From contig CADCSX010000023.1 of assembly GCA_902805475.1 (NCBI GenBank), positions 2,728,001 through 2,792,000 of the forward strand: a stretch of 64,000 nt of DNA. The letters are read 5' to 3'. Shown here one piece after another: positions 35,443 through 47,218 of the stretch. The translations under genes were made by a program, and so were the position numbers. This stretch comes from Entonaema liquescens. Its lineage: Eukaryota; Ascomycota; Sordariomycetes; Xylariales; Xylariaceae. Every line of letters starts with the position of its first letter. Positions within the stretch are counted from its first letter, which is position 1. A model generated the notes under the pieces. It had not been told where the DNA came from and did no database searches. It saw only the letters and a list, made by a program, of their open reading frames with translations.

Positions 35443-36593
35443 AATTGAATTGTAAGTATAGATCACAGAGTTGAGAGGTAAGCAATACGGACATACGAAG
35501 AACTGGGAAGTCCGGCAGGAATGTTCGCCCACATCTAGTTTCGTTATCGTTGTTATTTCCTCCGGTATTTTATACTCGCGGCTTTTGATAGTATCATGGC
35601 TAGCGCGTTTACGGTGAGGCACAGCATAATATTCAGCTATAGCACGGAAATAAAAGTTTAATTTCAATAAAATCACTCGAAGACGGCGATAGCAACGGGA
35701 ATCATTCACAGCTTAGCCTTATCTAGACTTGTTATGACTATTGGTGTTTCTACGGTGACATGGATGTAAGCGTTTATCTACAGTCTATCATATGCCACGC
35801 CTCGCCTCGGCACCGAAGTAGGTAGAAGCATTGCGTGTTATCATCTGTCCATCTGATGATGAGCCAATATAGAGCAGTCCTACTTAAACTACTTTCGTTA
35901 TTTCCTCCTTCCTATAATCGGTTGATCTCCAAATAGGATTTTTACAAGTCTTCAGCTGAGAGACCTAATATGTATGTTGGTGCATGTTGATAAGTTAACC
36001 TGCTTTCACTCTTTACATACAGATGAAGAGGTAAGCCCTAGTGATATAATGTATCAAGATAAGTCCCTCCACGTGCTTTGTACCCTTACGTTATATGAGT
36101 TCCCCTAATGGCGATATCCTTCAACGGGTAGGTAATAAAATGTGGAAGGCCCTCTCATATTTCAGCGCTCTAGACCGGTCTTGCAGCAGTAGCGTGGCAC
36201 ATTCAGGAATATTAAGTTAGCTTCCATCAGGTTAGTTGATATAGATGTAAGATTGGCAGATTCAGCCGTACAGATAGAGATCCTCACCTCCGAGGTTGCG
36301 GAGCCGAAGTCCTTGGGGAATTGCGAGAGCTGAGTTCGGAGCCGACGGGATTAAGTACCCGCTTCGGACCCCCGAAGTAAGCTTAGCCAGCTAATCCTTT
36401 TAATATTGTAGCTCAGATCATGAAAGGCGTTTTACGAAAACTTCGTCATTAGCAACCAACACTAGGTATCTCAACTGGTCTCGCTCTCCTGCAGTAAGAG
36501 AACAAAGAAATCTAAGATATATCCCAAATAACCATTCTATACACTCCTTCCGGTAATACAAATCCAGCCCAAGCACAAGCTCTTAAATATCAA
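35443..36593. other. ADH promoter region
   Basis: Spacer between the ADH start and the SDR 3' end. No coding sequence. Contains the CGG dyad cluster at 36288-36377. Confidence 0.55.
36288..36377. promoter_or_regulatory. cluster of CGG/CCG dyads
   Basis: Three dyads in 90 bp: CTCCG-N6-CGGAG at 36288-36303, TCGG-AG-CCGA at 36336-36345 and CTTCGG-N4-CCGAAG at 36362-36377. CGG inverted or everted triplets are the usual targets of Zn2Cys6 dimers. They lie about 850-940 bp upstream of the ADH start and could also be a GC-rich repeat fragment. Confidence 0.4.
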
Positions 36594-37631
36594 TCAGATA
36601 TACTTCTTAACCTGTTCTTCACTCCACTGCCAGAATTCTTCTCCTATTCCACTACCACCTTCGGACTTCCTCTTCGAAGCATTATCCATTCCTTTCGAGA
36701 TGTTCCAAATCCTGCCCCACGGAGCAACTAGTTCGCAGTCAGCCCATTTCTCACAAACAGCCACTAAAGGTTAGCAGGACTCACCAAAAGCACCGGAATT
36801 CTCAGGGGTGATATGAGGTGAGAGCCCAGCATAGAGAGCCGTATAAGCGCCATAAACAACAGGATAAAAAACCGTCTTCCGCAGGAGAAAAGTCGTGATG
36901 GACCCCTGGGTGCGCCACAAGTCCGAGTCAAGATTTCCAGGGTTTAACGAGGCGGCCAGAACACCATCTGCCTTGTAGCGTTTCGCGTATTCGGCAGCAT
37001 GCAAGTAGTTTCCCAATTTGCTGATGAAGTACTTGTTCATCTCGCTCTGTTTCTCGGCACTATGCACGCCTTTCAAGAAGACCTTTGGATCTATATTCAA
37101 GGCGGCCGAGGATGACACCCAGATTGCGCGGACACTGTTGGGCGGCGCTGTCTTCGCTGTTGATACTAGGACCGGCGTCAGGAGCTGCGTCAGAGCGAAT
37201 GTGCCGAGGCAGTTTACGCCGAGCTGGAGCTCGTAGCCCTGTTTCGTCTTGGAGCCTTTCTCTGGAAATGCGACGCCCGCGTTGTTGAACAGGATATCAA
37301 GTTTTTGTTCCCTGCTGAGGAACTCCTGGGCTGTCGTCTTGATGCTCGGAAGATCCGCTAGGTCAAGGTGGATATATGTTAATTCGCCTTTAGATCCGGG
37401 AGTGGCCGCTCTGATGCTATCGATAGCATTCTTCGTCTTCTCTTCTGACCTTGCCAATAAGTAGACCTTGGCATTCTTAGAATAGAGGATTCTAGCAATC
37501 TCTTTGCCGATACCAGTATTGGATCCCGTGACGATGGTGACCTTATTTGTCAAATCTGGGACATCCTTCTCTGTGAAAGTCGGCTTTCCCGAGAAGAAAG
37601 CTTGTTTGAAAACAGAAGCGAAGTCAGCCAT
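36594..37631 (-). CDS. short-chain dehydrogenase/reductase
   Basis: Two exons, 37631-36785 and 36727-36594; 326 residues, with a 57-bp intron (GTGAGT...TAG). The cofactor motif TGSNTGIGKEIA, the NNAG motif (ILFNNAGVAF), the catalytic Ser region (VSSSAALN), and a YFISKLGN segment in which Tyr and Lys have the YxxxK spacing identify a classical-like SDR (retinol dehydrogenase/WW-domain oxidoreductase-like). C-terminal hydrophobic residues (TVFYPVVYGAYTALYAGL) may associate with membranes. The second exon adds VAPWGRIW...WQWSEEQVKKYI, typical of fungal members of this group. Substrate unknown. Confidence 0.92.
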
Positions 37632-38555
37632 TGTGGGTTATTTTTTTGTTTTGTTTCGTCCTTGGAATGATGGGAGTTTGATTCTGTTGATGAATATTAG
37701 AGTTAGGTATACAATAAGATGAAGCTGTATTATGTTGGTTGCGGATGGGGCTATATTATTCAGCTATAAAGCTCTTAAGTATAGTTGAAATCTATATATA
37801 AGAGTCTTGATGTCATGTTACTGGTCCTTACAGCGGGATAATCCCGCGGGGTTTAACGGCTTAAGGTTGCGAGGAATTGTTTACAAGAGAAGAGGGTTTC
37901 GGTATTGGTTCCTACGTGATGGAATATTTCTACCCTTCTCGCTGAAGCATATGGGGCGTACCTTAGGTAAGTAATTGAGAGAGCATATTTCGTTGACGTC
38001 TATTTCTAGAATCTATAGGTATGAAGCGCGTTATGGACTATTAATATTAACATAAGGTTGTGGATATCCCTCATAGTGGCGGGGTGGTGGCATGCGACTA
38101 ATAAGTTAGTTTACTGCTAGTACCTACTAATTTCGTTACCTAATAAGGAGAATTAGTTAACTTTTGTACTATTTCTCCTTCTGTTTTGTTATAGTACGCC
38201 AATATAATAAAGATAGGAGCGAATGCCTAAACGTGATTGCGTCGGACTTTCCAATGCCAAATGGGATTCGTGATTACCTAACGTTGTGGTCGTATCCCGT
38301 ACGTGCATTACAATTATGTACGATGTGCGGGTCCCATATGAGATACAACCTTGAAACCCGCGGGATTATGCAAGAGAGTATTATGTAAATGCCACTCTTT
38401 GTAGCCAAACCCGCGGCCCTTCCACAACTTACACCTCATTATTCTGTGTTACGACCAACTGCCATTCCGGGGGTTTAACGCTCTAGTCTCACTCAATTCC
38501 GTTTATCTGTTGGCTATTAGGAAAAAAAAGATTCGGTACTAATAGCTAATATCAA
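37632..38555. other. divergent promoter region
   Basis: Between the SDR (-) and the Zn2Cys6 regulator (+). AT-rich with no coding signal. The divergent arrangement makes regulation of the SDR by the neighbouring factor possible but untested. Confidence 0.5.
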
Positions 38556-40620
38556 ATGCCGCCCGCGCCCGGTCCAATAATAGCAGGACCTTCAACGGCG
38601 TCATGCAGCCCGGCGCCTTACGGTCAAGCCTGCGTCGCTTGCTCCCGTGCGAAATGTAAATGCTTCTACCGATCCGATGGAACATCCTGTGAACGGTGCC
38701 ATCGTCTTGGGAAGACTTGCGAGCCAGCCTTAACTGCTCGCAAAGGAAAGCCCGTGCTTCACCCCCTCCACAGTCTCCCGTGCAACCTCCGCCTTCAACT
38801 GGTACCACTCGGCTCGAGGAGAAATTAGATGAGCTTGTAGGCCTGTTGCGTTCTCAAGCTGCTGAGAGACGAAATCAAGCTCAACAGCATACGCCACAAT
38901 CTCTACCGGAGGGTGCTCTCGCTGGTTATACTGATTCTATGTCTCCTACACCCATATCTATACCTGTACGTGAGCATCCGGATATCGCCATAGACACCAC
39001 CGCTACTATCGTACATCTTTTACGCCCCACCACTCCTGCATCACCGTCTCCCATATCTCATGATGTATCCGTCCATAAAATTTCAGAACAGGCCGCAGGG
39101 GAACTATTAGAAGCCTTTCGTCATTCCTTTCTTTCCATGTGCCCTGTCGTTCATATCCCTATCTCAACGACCGCCGCTGAGCTGCGCCGTGAGAAGCCTT
39201 TCCTATGGCTTGTCATTATGTCCTTGACTTCCAAGATAATCTCCCAGCAGTTTGCAATGGCGGATACAATCTGGCGCATTATATCACACAGGATAGTTTT
39301 GCAGCATATTGTTGATCTAGATCTACTCCTTGGCATTGTTTGCTTCGCTACTTGGTCTGTGTTCCGTCGCTTCATTAAACCAAATGATTTAACTGATAAA
39401 TAAAACTAACTGGCTTTGAAAGGTCCCATCATCTCAAGGAAGATAAACCATTTATGTGTATGCTTTCTCAGTTAGCTGTGTCGCTAGCTTTTGAATTAAA
39501 TATTCATCACGATGCACCAACGCGTCCGCTGCGGCGTAATCGATTTCCAAGTCAGCGACCCATTGACCTGCGACCCCGGACTATAGAAGAGCGGCGGACA
39601 ATGTTGGCTGTATTTCATCTCACATCTTCTACGTGGTTAACATACAGGCAAACCGAACCTCTTCGTTGGACATCCTACTTGGATGACTGCCTCCGTATCC
39701 TCGAAGAGGAAAAGGAGACGCATATGGATATTCTTTTAGCTACGCAGGTCAGATGTCAAATCATTTCGAATCAATTAACATGTTCCCTCGGAAATCAACC
39801 ACCAGGAGCAGAAAACCCTAAAGCAGTATCTACTTCTCTAGTTATAGCGTTGCTAAGAGAACTCGACAACATCCGACAAAAAATTCCGGCCGAGGTTGAA
39901 TCAATTAGTTAAGCCTCGCCCTATCCTTCTCTCTCCTCTGACAATATACCCAAGTCTAACCAGTATTCTTTAGAAGCCACGCAGTTCTACTTATGCTTTG
40001 CGGAACTAAAAATTCGGGAAACTGTACTCTACAGACCTAAAACCGTAGATGAGACGGGCGCCTCGCAGTTCCAACGGTTACAAGATCTGGATACGGTTTT
40101 AAGCATCGCAGAGCGATGGGTGGCGCTTTTATATAGCCTGCCGCTTAGTGAATGGCACGGTTTCACGGCCGACCTCTTCACCCAATTTACGCAGTACTTG
40201 GTCATACTCTTTAGACTTCTCACCCTCGACGAACCTGGCTGGGACAAAGAGGAAGTAAGGCGAAGAGCCGACGTCTACGCCATCATAGAACGCGCCTGTC
40301 TGGACGTCGACCGCGTCCCGTCGGCGTTGGGCATGGTAGACGCCGAGGGTCCGCGGAGCGGGTTTTTCTTCAAGATGTCGCGGCTGCTCCGCGACGTGAA
40401 GATGTTGTTTCTAGCGGAGATGCCGTCGAACACGCAGTTGAACTCTGCGTTTCCTGCCGCGGAAAATATGGCTGCGGGTGATGATATGAATAATGCCACC
40501 GGGTTTGGGGAGGACATGACACTCGCGGACGAGATTTATTTGAATTCGGTACAGGAGGATATCTTGGCGCATATTTGGGATTTTAGACCGGACGCTTCTT
40601 ACATGCCTTTTGCTTCGTAG
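38556..40620 (+). CDS. Zn2Cys6 transcription factor with an apparent 1-base deletion
   Basis: Exons 38556-39354, 39423-39907 and 39974-40620, about 643 residues. Residues 25-56 form the zinc cluster: C-VA-C-SRAKCK-C...C-ER-C-HRLGKT-C, all six Cys present. The cluster frame continues as CEPALTARK and must then move one frame to RKARASPPPQSPVQPP; the shift falls in the AAA run at 38742-38744 and a fourth A would restore it. A coiled-coil dimerisation region follows (RLEEKLDELVGLLRSQ). Intron 1 (GTCTGT...AAG) joins FATW to SHHLKEDKPFMCMLSQLA; intron 2 (GTTAAG, CTAAC, TTTAG) removes the in-frame TAA at 39910-39912. The middle region resembles the fungal-specific regulatory region. Target genes unknown. 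Confidence 0.8.
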
Positions 40621-41397
40621 ATTGATACCAATATAGGGGCTATGCTTATGCATACTACAATACCACTCACTAACCCTACTGGCGTAATAGACTTACAAAA
40701 CTAAAGCTAACACTGATTTTCTTCTAACTATCTTACACATTAGGTCTCATGGACCTAACTTAATGGTTGTAGAAAATTCCTTAGAGCCGAGTGCGTGATA
40801 TGTTGAAGGGTCAGCACGATTATACCAGCCACGTTATTCCTATTCCACTTACCCTACCCACCACAGAGGGTCATACGGTAGATCTGCCCACTCGCTCTCC
40901 CCTATATCACATCACGTATTACGGCAAGCATTTGTCTGAGATTTAAATCAAGACATTTTTGTATTTCACTTCGTACGATGTGACACCTAGCTAGCTTAAC
41001 TACCTAAAGCTCCATCGTCGTAGTTCCCGATCCCGCAACAAGACTCTTTACAAGATTAGCCCTAAGACTTCGGGCCAGAATACTACGTCTGGCCAACAAA
41101 ACCAACGAAACTCATATACATGCATCTCTTAATTCTCTACAATACTCGGCATTGTGAACATAGCTCATCGAACCAAAAGGCACATAGACCTAAGGCCCAA
41201 AAAGGCGAGCACCAAACACTCTCTGAAACGCAATAAACGCTACGCACAGGGGTATATTTCTCATACAATGGCCTTCTGTACCCTGCCCTAATCCAATTCC
41301 ATGCAAATCAAGACATTCGTCTTGTTTTATCCACACCACCAGAAACGTCCCCAGCTTTATTGGACTTGGAGTGAGGACCAGGTTTCTCACTAGAACA
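40621..41397. other. convergent 3' spacer
   Basis: Between the Zn2Cys6 gene and the chromodomain gene, which converge. No coding signal seen. Confidence 0.5.
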
Positions 41398-44300
41398 CTA
41401 TTTCCTCTGAGATAGCAAGGCCTGTAGTATTCTGTCCGCGCTGTCCACTTGAACATGACTCGAATCACGGCCTTCTGTCTTCATGTCGTGGTACCAGTCC
41501 AGAGTCGATCTATACTGATACCTCATTGTTTGACATGTTGGATCCTTCACTCGCGCGCTGTAAGTGGCCTCGTAAAGATGGTTGACGCAGGCAGACTTCT
41601 CTGGCTTGACACCAGGACGCGGCGCATGCCAGATAGATCTTTGAGGTTTATTCGCGTCGTTACGATTCTTAGGGAATGGCTTTCGCTCCTGTAGTTGCCA
41701 CTCATATTGTGGAATGCATATCCAGCCCCTAGATGGTAAAAGACTTTCCAAGGGAGGCAACCAGACCTTCCCATCCGTTATCATTTCCTCAATTCTCCGT
41801 AGAGTAACAGCTAACGGCGCGTCCTGAGGGTTGTATTTTAAGTTGGTTTTGCTGCTTACATAGACTTGGCCGAGGAAGTATTTTGGATCTTTCTGTGATA
41901 TTTCCCTTCGCACAAGGTCTATCAAACGCCGCTGCATGTCAAGAAGCAATGCATCTTTCCCACGACTACGTTCCCTGTCGTGTGCAAACATATCCCATAT
42001 AAACAATTCCACCGCGTCGTACTTATTAGGCGTTTTGTGGGGGCTTATAGGTCTAAGTACTACGACCCAGGGGTGACGTCTATACGAACTGGAGGGTGAT
42101 TGGGTATCCCATTCCTGGTCTATAGTATAGAACAGACCATACCAAGTGTTGATATTTGAGAACCTAGGCGCACTGCCCAACCAGTTATTAAACGTATCGT
42201 ATTCGCATCTTGAATCACCAAAGTAGTCAGCCATCGGCACATTCAGCCACGAAACGGGCTTGTAATGCAGCCTGGCCCAGTTTCCTCTAGAAACACAAGA
42301 GTTGTTATATACATCTTTAAGCCGTTGGCGGAGCTCAGAAACACTGTCGGTGCTGAGGAACTGACGAGGAGCGGGCGTGTGTGGAGCGGGTGTGGTGCTC
42401 GTGTGGCCAGTGGTTATGGGGGCTTCCTGACGAGAAAGTGCTACATCGGGGTCGCTGACGGTTTCCTCTGTATAAACAGGGACTTCAATATTTCTGTAGG
42501 CAGCTCTGTTTTTGAGGTTACTCGAACCAAGCACGGTGAATTTGCGAAATCGGTCGCACTTCAGGGTAGACCACCAGCAGAAATAATTTACCAAACTCTG
42601 CTCGTCGTTTGGGTCAATGAAGTTTGTGATCCACTCGACTCTGCGGATATCTTCGTTCATTTCTTCGTCTCCAAAATTATTCATGATTTCTTTTAAGACC
42701 TCCCACGCTCGGAATCTTGCCTCGAGGTCTTGCTTTCCCAATCCGGATTCTGCTAGGAGCTCCTCGCGATGAGGATTGTCCCTATGTACCGAGCACATGT
42801 CCTTTCTTTCCGCCTCCTTCTCTAATGTCACTGCCTTCAGGTACTCTGGAAAGTCGGCACAGGCCATGATCAGATAATATGGGTTGGCGCAATAGCGTTT
42901 GAACCACTCTAGAAATTTAACAAGCGTGATGGGGTCTGAAAGAGCAAAACTGGGCGTTATTAAGAATACTCTTCCCTGAGGGAACAAACGCGTCAACTGC
43001 AGCGTCCCAGGTTGAATAGCCGTGTACACATTCGAAGGGAACCTCGGCGGATTGTATTGACCCGTGGCAAGGTCCCAAAATGTGTATACCTTGTCAATCA
43101 TCTGAAAGACGCGTGGTAGTTTCCGGATAGCGGTACTGATATCTTCATGTAATATAATGGTGCCTGCTGCTCCTGCTTGCACAGTCTCATGAAAACTCGC
43201 CCAGCTGTTGCCGTCCGTCTTTTCCAGGGTAAATATTCGGCACTTCGGCTGACATGATTCTGCAAGTATTACGATCAGTAACTGCATTCTTCATTGCAAT
43301 ATAAATGGTATGTTTTAGGATATTACTCACGGATCCAAAGCTTAATGACGTTGCACACTTGCTGTTCTCTTTCAGGGAAAAGCAACATGAACGCTTGCTT
43401 ATCTTTGTCTCTGGGGTTCTGCGGCAGCATCAGAGAAAAATCTAACCCAGACAATTCTTCGATCAGTACTCGACAACATGATCCTTGTTCCATCTGGACC
43501 AGTCGGGTTGGAGCGCGAGGAACGGACGCTGGCGGGTAGAGTTTCAAGTCGTAAGGCGCTTTATAGATTAAATACCGCAAATGAGCCTCCGATTCGGGTT
43601 TGCCTATATCGACGCCAAGTCCATTCCAGTGATGGCATTTCGAAGGATATACAAGAATTGAAAATTCTTTGGTGACCAGGTGATTACCATACGACTTCAA
43701 TCGAAGTTGTTCTGCCACATTACTTAAGCTTGATGAAATATCCTTCGATTTGGCGTCTATTGTGCCGACGGAGAGAATTTCCTCAATTAAATTTTTAGAT
43801 TGAGAAACGAAATCGTATGATTTGCAGGTAGAATCGAAATGTAATGTTTCCTGTGCTATAAAAGCCGACTGCCAGGGCTTAGTTTGGCGTGTAATGCCAC
43901 AAAATAAGACTTGAATCGGCTCAGATCCAGCCTTTCCGAATATGGCTGTCTTCAGAACGACCTGAGTCTGTTCTCGCTCCTGATAGGTAGTTAGGGATAA
44001 TTTTCTCGGCGGGAGAGTTTTATCTGGCTCCGGGGTTTCTAAGGGATGGTCTATGTCCATTGGGCTATGGACAGTGCCAATTCCCTCGTCTATAACCCCA
44101 CCCATAGGTGTATCCTCCGACTTGTTATCCTGCGCTCCAGTAAAGCGGACGGATTTCTTCGTCTTAAGTGCAGGCGTAGCTGTGCCTGTATCCTTAGGCG
44201 ATATCGCTGTAGGGCTTTGCACAATAGGAGCATTTATGGTAGGCGTCGTTGGGGAATTTGGGTTCACCTGGCTTGGGTTGGGTCGACTACGTTGGTCATT

Positions 44301-45425
44301 TGTTAGGAAGAAACTGGGCGGTATGGATGAGATATCTAGGTGCGCTCCATCCGTTCTCTCGATACCCCGTTTCTTTGCAATATTCATGACGCGCATTGAA
44401 TTGAAGGCTTTTGGAGCCTTTGACGGGTCATCCATGACATCGCCAAGACCGGCTCGCTTCTTCCTCTCCTTACCTCCAACCAAGACGTTAGTTTTTCGTA
44501 TAATAGGCTGGGTGGTTGGTTGAGGTTTAGTACGAGTCGCAGTGTGTCGTTTCCCAGCAAACTTGTTCGCCAGACTAGACGACATTTTAGGAGGGTACGA
44601 TGACGAGGCCTTTGGCACTGAATTTGATGCCGTTGGACTGGAGGCCTTGCCCGTATCCGCGCTGGGCTTTCTTGCGGTGCCTTGGTACCCAGTCATGGTA
44701 GTACCTATCTTTGCATCACCTGAAACTGCTCGTTTTGGCTTCGAAGGACGCTGAGCTGGCGTAGATAGTACTGGGTGTGTTGGTGCCCGTTTAGTCTTAT
44801 TCGGATCCTTGTTTGAGGTTGTCACCGCTGGAGAGGGTTTAGACGGAATTCCATGAAATGTCTTCTGCTTGATAACTTTCTGAGGTTTGGTCTTGGGTGC
44901 TGGATGATCCATATTGATATCACTTGTCTTCTTGGATATATCACCAAGGTCCATTTCATTTCCAGGGGCAGTTGGTGTAGAAGGCTCCGTAGGAGATACA
45001 AGAGGCAGAGGTGCGGCGGTGAGCGGTAAACCCAATCTCTTCCGTTTCGCAACCCGTCTCTCGTGCCTTCTTGCCTTTTCTCTGCATGCAGAGTTATAAA
45101 TTTCTACATCAAAAGGCGGGCGCAGCCCGGCTGCTATCTCCTCCTGGATTTCGGCCCATTGCGCGAGGAGACCTGGCCCTAGGTTCTCCACGGGTTCCCA
45201 CGTACATTCCTCCATAGGAAACCCCTCCCACTTTATCAGGTATTGTTTTTCACCTGGTCTTTCTGGGTGATCCCGCTCAGTATAAAGGACCTCGACAGTC
45301 CATTCTTTATCCTTATCTTCATCATTGATCCCATAGTCGGTGGAAGTCACAGAAATATCATCTATATCATCCATATCACTCTGCCTAGCAGGGATTTGTA
45401 GACGGGTTGGAGGAGATGTCATCAT
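41398..45425 (-). CDS. large chromodomain protein
   Basis: Two exons, 45425-43331 and 43259-41398; 1318 residues, joined by a 71-bp GTGAGT...CAG intron. The chromodomain is at residues 41-92 (EWTVEVLYTE...QYLIKWEGF...CTWEPVENL). Aromatic positions expected for a methyl-lysine cage are occupied (Trp42, Trp66, Phe69), so binding of methylated histone H3 is plausible. A basic nuclear-type tract (RRHERRVAKRKRLG) and 350 disordered Ser/Pro/Lys residues follow. From about residue 470 to the end the protein is compact and of unrecognised fold (for example ILHEDISTAIRKLPRVFQMI and FKRYCANPYYLIMACADFPEY). An HDA1 homologue lies 16 kb away; Neurospora pairs HDA-1 with a chromodomain protein, but correspondence here is speculative. 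Confidence 0.85.
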
Positions 45426-46324
45426 AAAATAAATAGAAATATGTGCTTGCTTAATATGAACAAGCCAAACGAGGGTATGAATCGGGTGATGACTAGGGGG
45501 TACGGAGAAGGTAGGATAATGGCGAAAATAACGTGTCCCAATGAGACAACGTCGTTGTAATGAATCAATTTAGGTAGTTGCTTTCATCTGAGATGATTTA
45601 CAAGAAGAATTTCAAGGTGTATATGCTCATGTGCTCTTGAGAATTGAGATTTTCAAGTGTTGATACCTAGGTAGGCGTTCATGTGGTTGTAAATTGCTTA
45701 AGTCCGTTCCCAAGTATCTGGGAGGTAGGAGATTTGGGCACCCAACTGAGAAACGCACTGGCCAATTAGATAATTCCAGTCGGGTAACAGCAACCAGAAA
45801 GCGTACGAAGTACTTGCCTGTTCTATTGACCATTATGGTGTAGAGTTGTGTAACAAATATTAGGTTATCTTCAATAAAGAAGAAAAAAGCGGAAACTACT
45901 AAGCGTGCACTTGCGCCTTCAGTTAAAATACTAGTGCTATTCAGGGAAGTAGCCTGAGTCTTCTCTCCCCATTTTGAATCTCACTTAAACCAACACAGAT
46001 GCAGAAGAAATGTATACAAAGTTCGCTCAGGGTACTCAGATAGTTTAGAGATATTTCTATTATGTATCATCACACTCCTCATCATCTATATGATATACCA
46101 CCTATATAAAGATCAAGGAATTAGAAGCGTTAAATCATAACTACCTATGTAGGTAGTTACCATTTGCTAGGTAACGCGGGTAGAAGTCTCGCCTTCGACA
46201 TCTAGATTGTGTAACCCCCCATCTTACGTAACAAGAGAGAAAGATCTACAAAAATAATCAAAAAAAGAAAAAGGGGATGGATGGAAGTAACACCGCCACA
46301 TAAGCTTTGACGCCAGCTATCTTA
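45426..46324. other. promoter of chromodomain gene and 3' region of next gene
   Basis: No gene recognised; TAGGTAG words near 45670 and 46149. Confidence 0.5.
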
Positions 46325-47218
46325 TCAGTAGCGATACTCGTCGTCCGCGCTTCTACGTCCATGTGACCTTGGTCTGCTATCATACCGTTCGTCGTTCAAC
46401 CAATCCTCGACATTTTTCCAGCTGCGGGCCTCGGGGTCGACCTCGCGCTCGAGACCGCGGCTTCGAGAACGGCCGTGGTCACGTTCATCCCGGCCCCTCC
46501 TCCAGCTAGAACCGCTATTGTTGCGTGGACGGGCGATAACCTCGCGCTTCTCGACGACGTCGCGGTCGGGCCTGAACTTGCGCTCCCATTCCTCCTGCTC
46601 AATCCTGTCCTTTTCGCGCCGTATCTCGAGCCGCTTCTCAACTGCGTTTGCGCCGAGCGCACCTACGGCGGCACCGACCACCGTGCCGATGAGTTGCTTG
46701 CGCTTCTGGTCAGGGTTTTCGTGGTGGTGGTGGCCGCTGCTCTTGTTCGTAGCATCGACTGCTTCCCTAACTGCTAAGCCGCCGACTAATGCGCCCAATA
46801 CGCCGATTCCCAAACCAGCAGTAGAATTTGAGAAGTTATTATCGACGAAGCCCCGTGCCTTATCGATAGGAGTTCGCGTCCGATCCTCGTCAGAGTATTC
46901 GCTATCGCTGTCTCTGTCGTGACTCCTTTCCTTTCTCCTTCCGCGACTCGATCTACGATACTCGCCCGAGGGGAGAGATCTGGGTCGCGAACGTGATTCC
47001 GGGATTTGTAAGCTCGATGACGATCGAGGCGGGTACGGTTCATAAGTCAGCTGCTTTGGCGGCGGCGACTCATCGTACGCAGGTTTTGTTGTGTTTGCAA
47101 GCTGCCGAGCTTCCTCGTAGGATATTGGGTAATCGCCTCCCGAGTATGTGTAGCCGGGAGAACGGTCCCGATGGTGGCTCGACCGCCCGCGAGAACGGCT
47201 ATCCTCGTAACGCGACAT
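46325..47218 (-). CDS. glycine-zipper protein with charged flanks
   Basis: Single exon, 297 residues, starting MSRYEDSRSRGRSSHHRDRS. The N-terminal 120 residues are Arg/Ser/Pro-rich and disordered. The centre has two Gly/Ala-rich hydrophobic helices, about residues 131-150 (STAGLGIGVLGALVGGLAV) and 173-190 (LIGTVVGAAVGALGANAV), in the GxxxG pattern of glycine-zipper domains that pack in or on membranes. A His-rich loop (GHHHHENPD) separates them. The tail is a charged helix followed by Arg/Asp-rich sequence. Antisense open frames (46475-46922) are shadows of this biased composition. Family members are common in filamentous fungi and have no assigned function that I know. Confidence 0.8.
   Translation of the reverse strand: MSRYEDSRSRGRSSHHRDRSPGYTYSGGDYPISYEEARQLANTTKPAYDESPPPKQLTYEPYPPRSSSSLQIPESRSRPRSLPSGEYRRSSRGRRKERSHDRDSDSEYSDEDRTRTPIDKARGFVDNNFSNSTAGLGIGVLGALVGGLAVREAVDATNKSSGHHHHENPDQKRKQLIGTVVGAAVGALGANAVEKRLEIRREKDRIEQEEWERKFRPDRDVVEKREVIARPRNNSGSSWRRGRDERDHGRSRSRGLEREVDPEARSWKNVEDWLNDERYDSRPRSHGRRSADDEYRY

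Noticed and set aside
39910..39912. In-frame TAA in the Zn2Cys6 gene, taken at first as a nonsense mutation
   Set aside because: A 66-bp intron (GTTAAG, CTAAC branch, TTTAG) removes it in phase.
36771..40620. SDR, ADH and Zn2Cys6 regulator as a biosynthetic cluster
   Set aside because: No backbone synthase, transporter or P450 is nearby, and the flanking genes are housekeeping.
42265..42696. 143-codon plus-strand ORF inside the chromodomain gene
   Set aside because: Antisense to a continuous coding exon.
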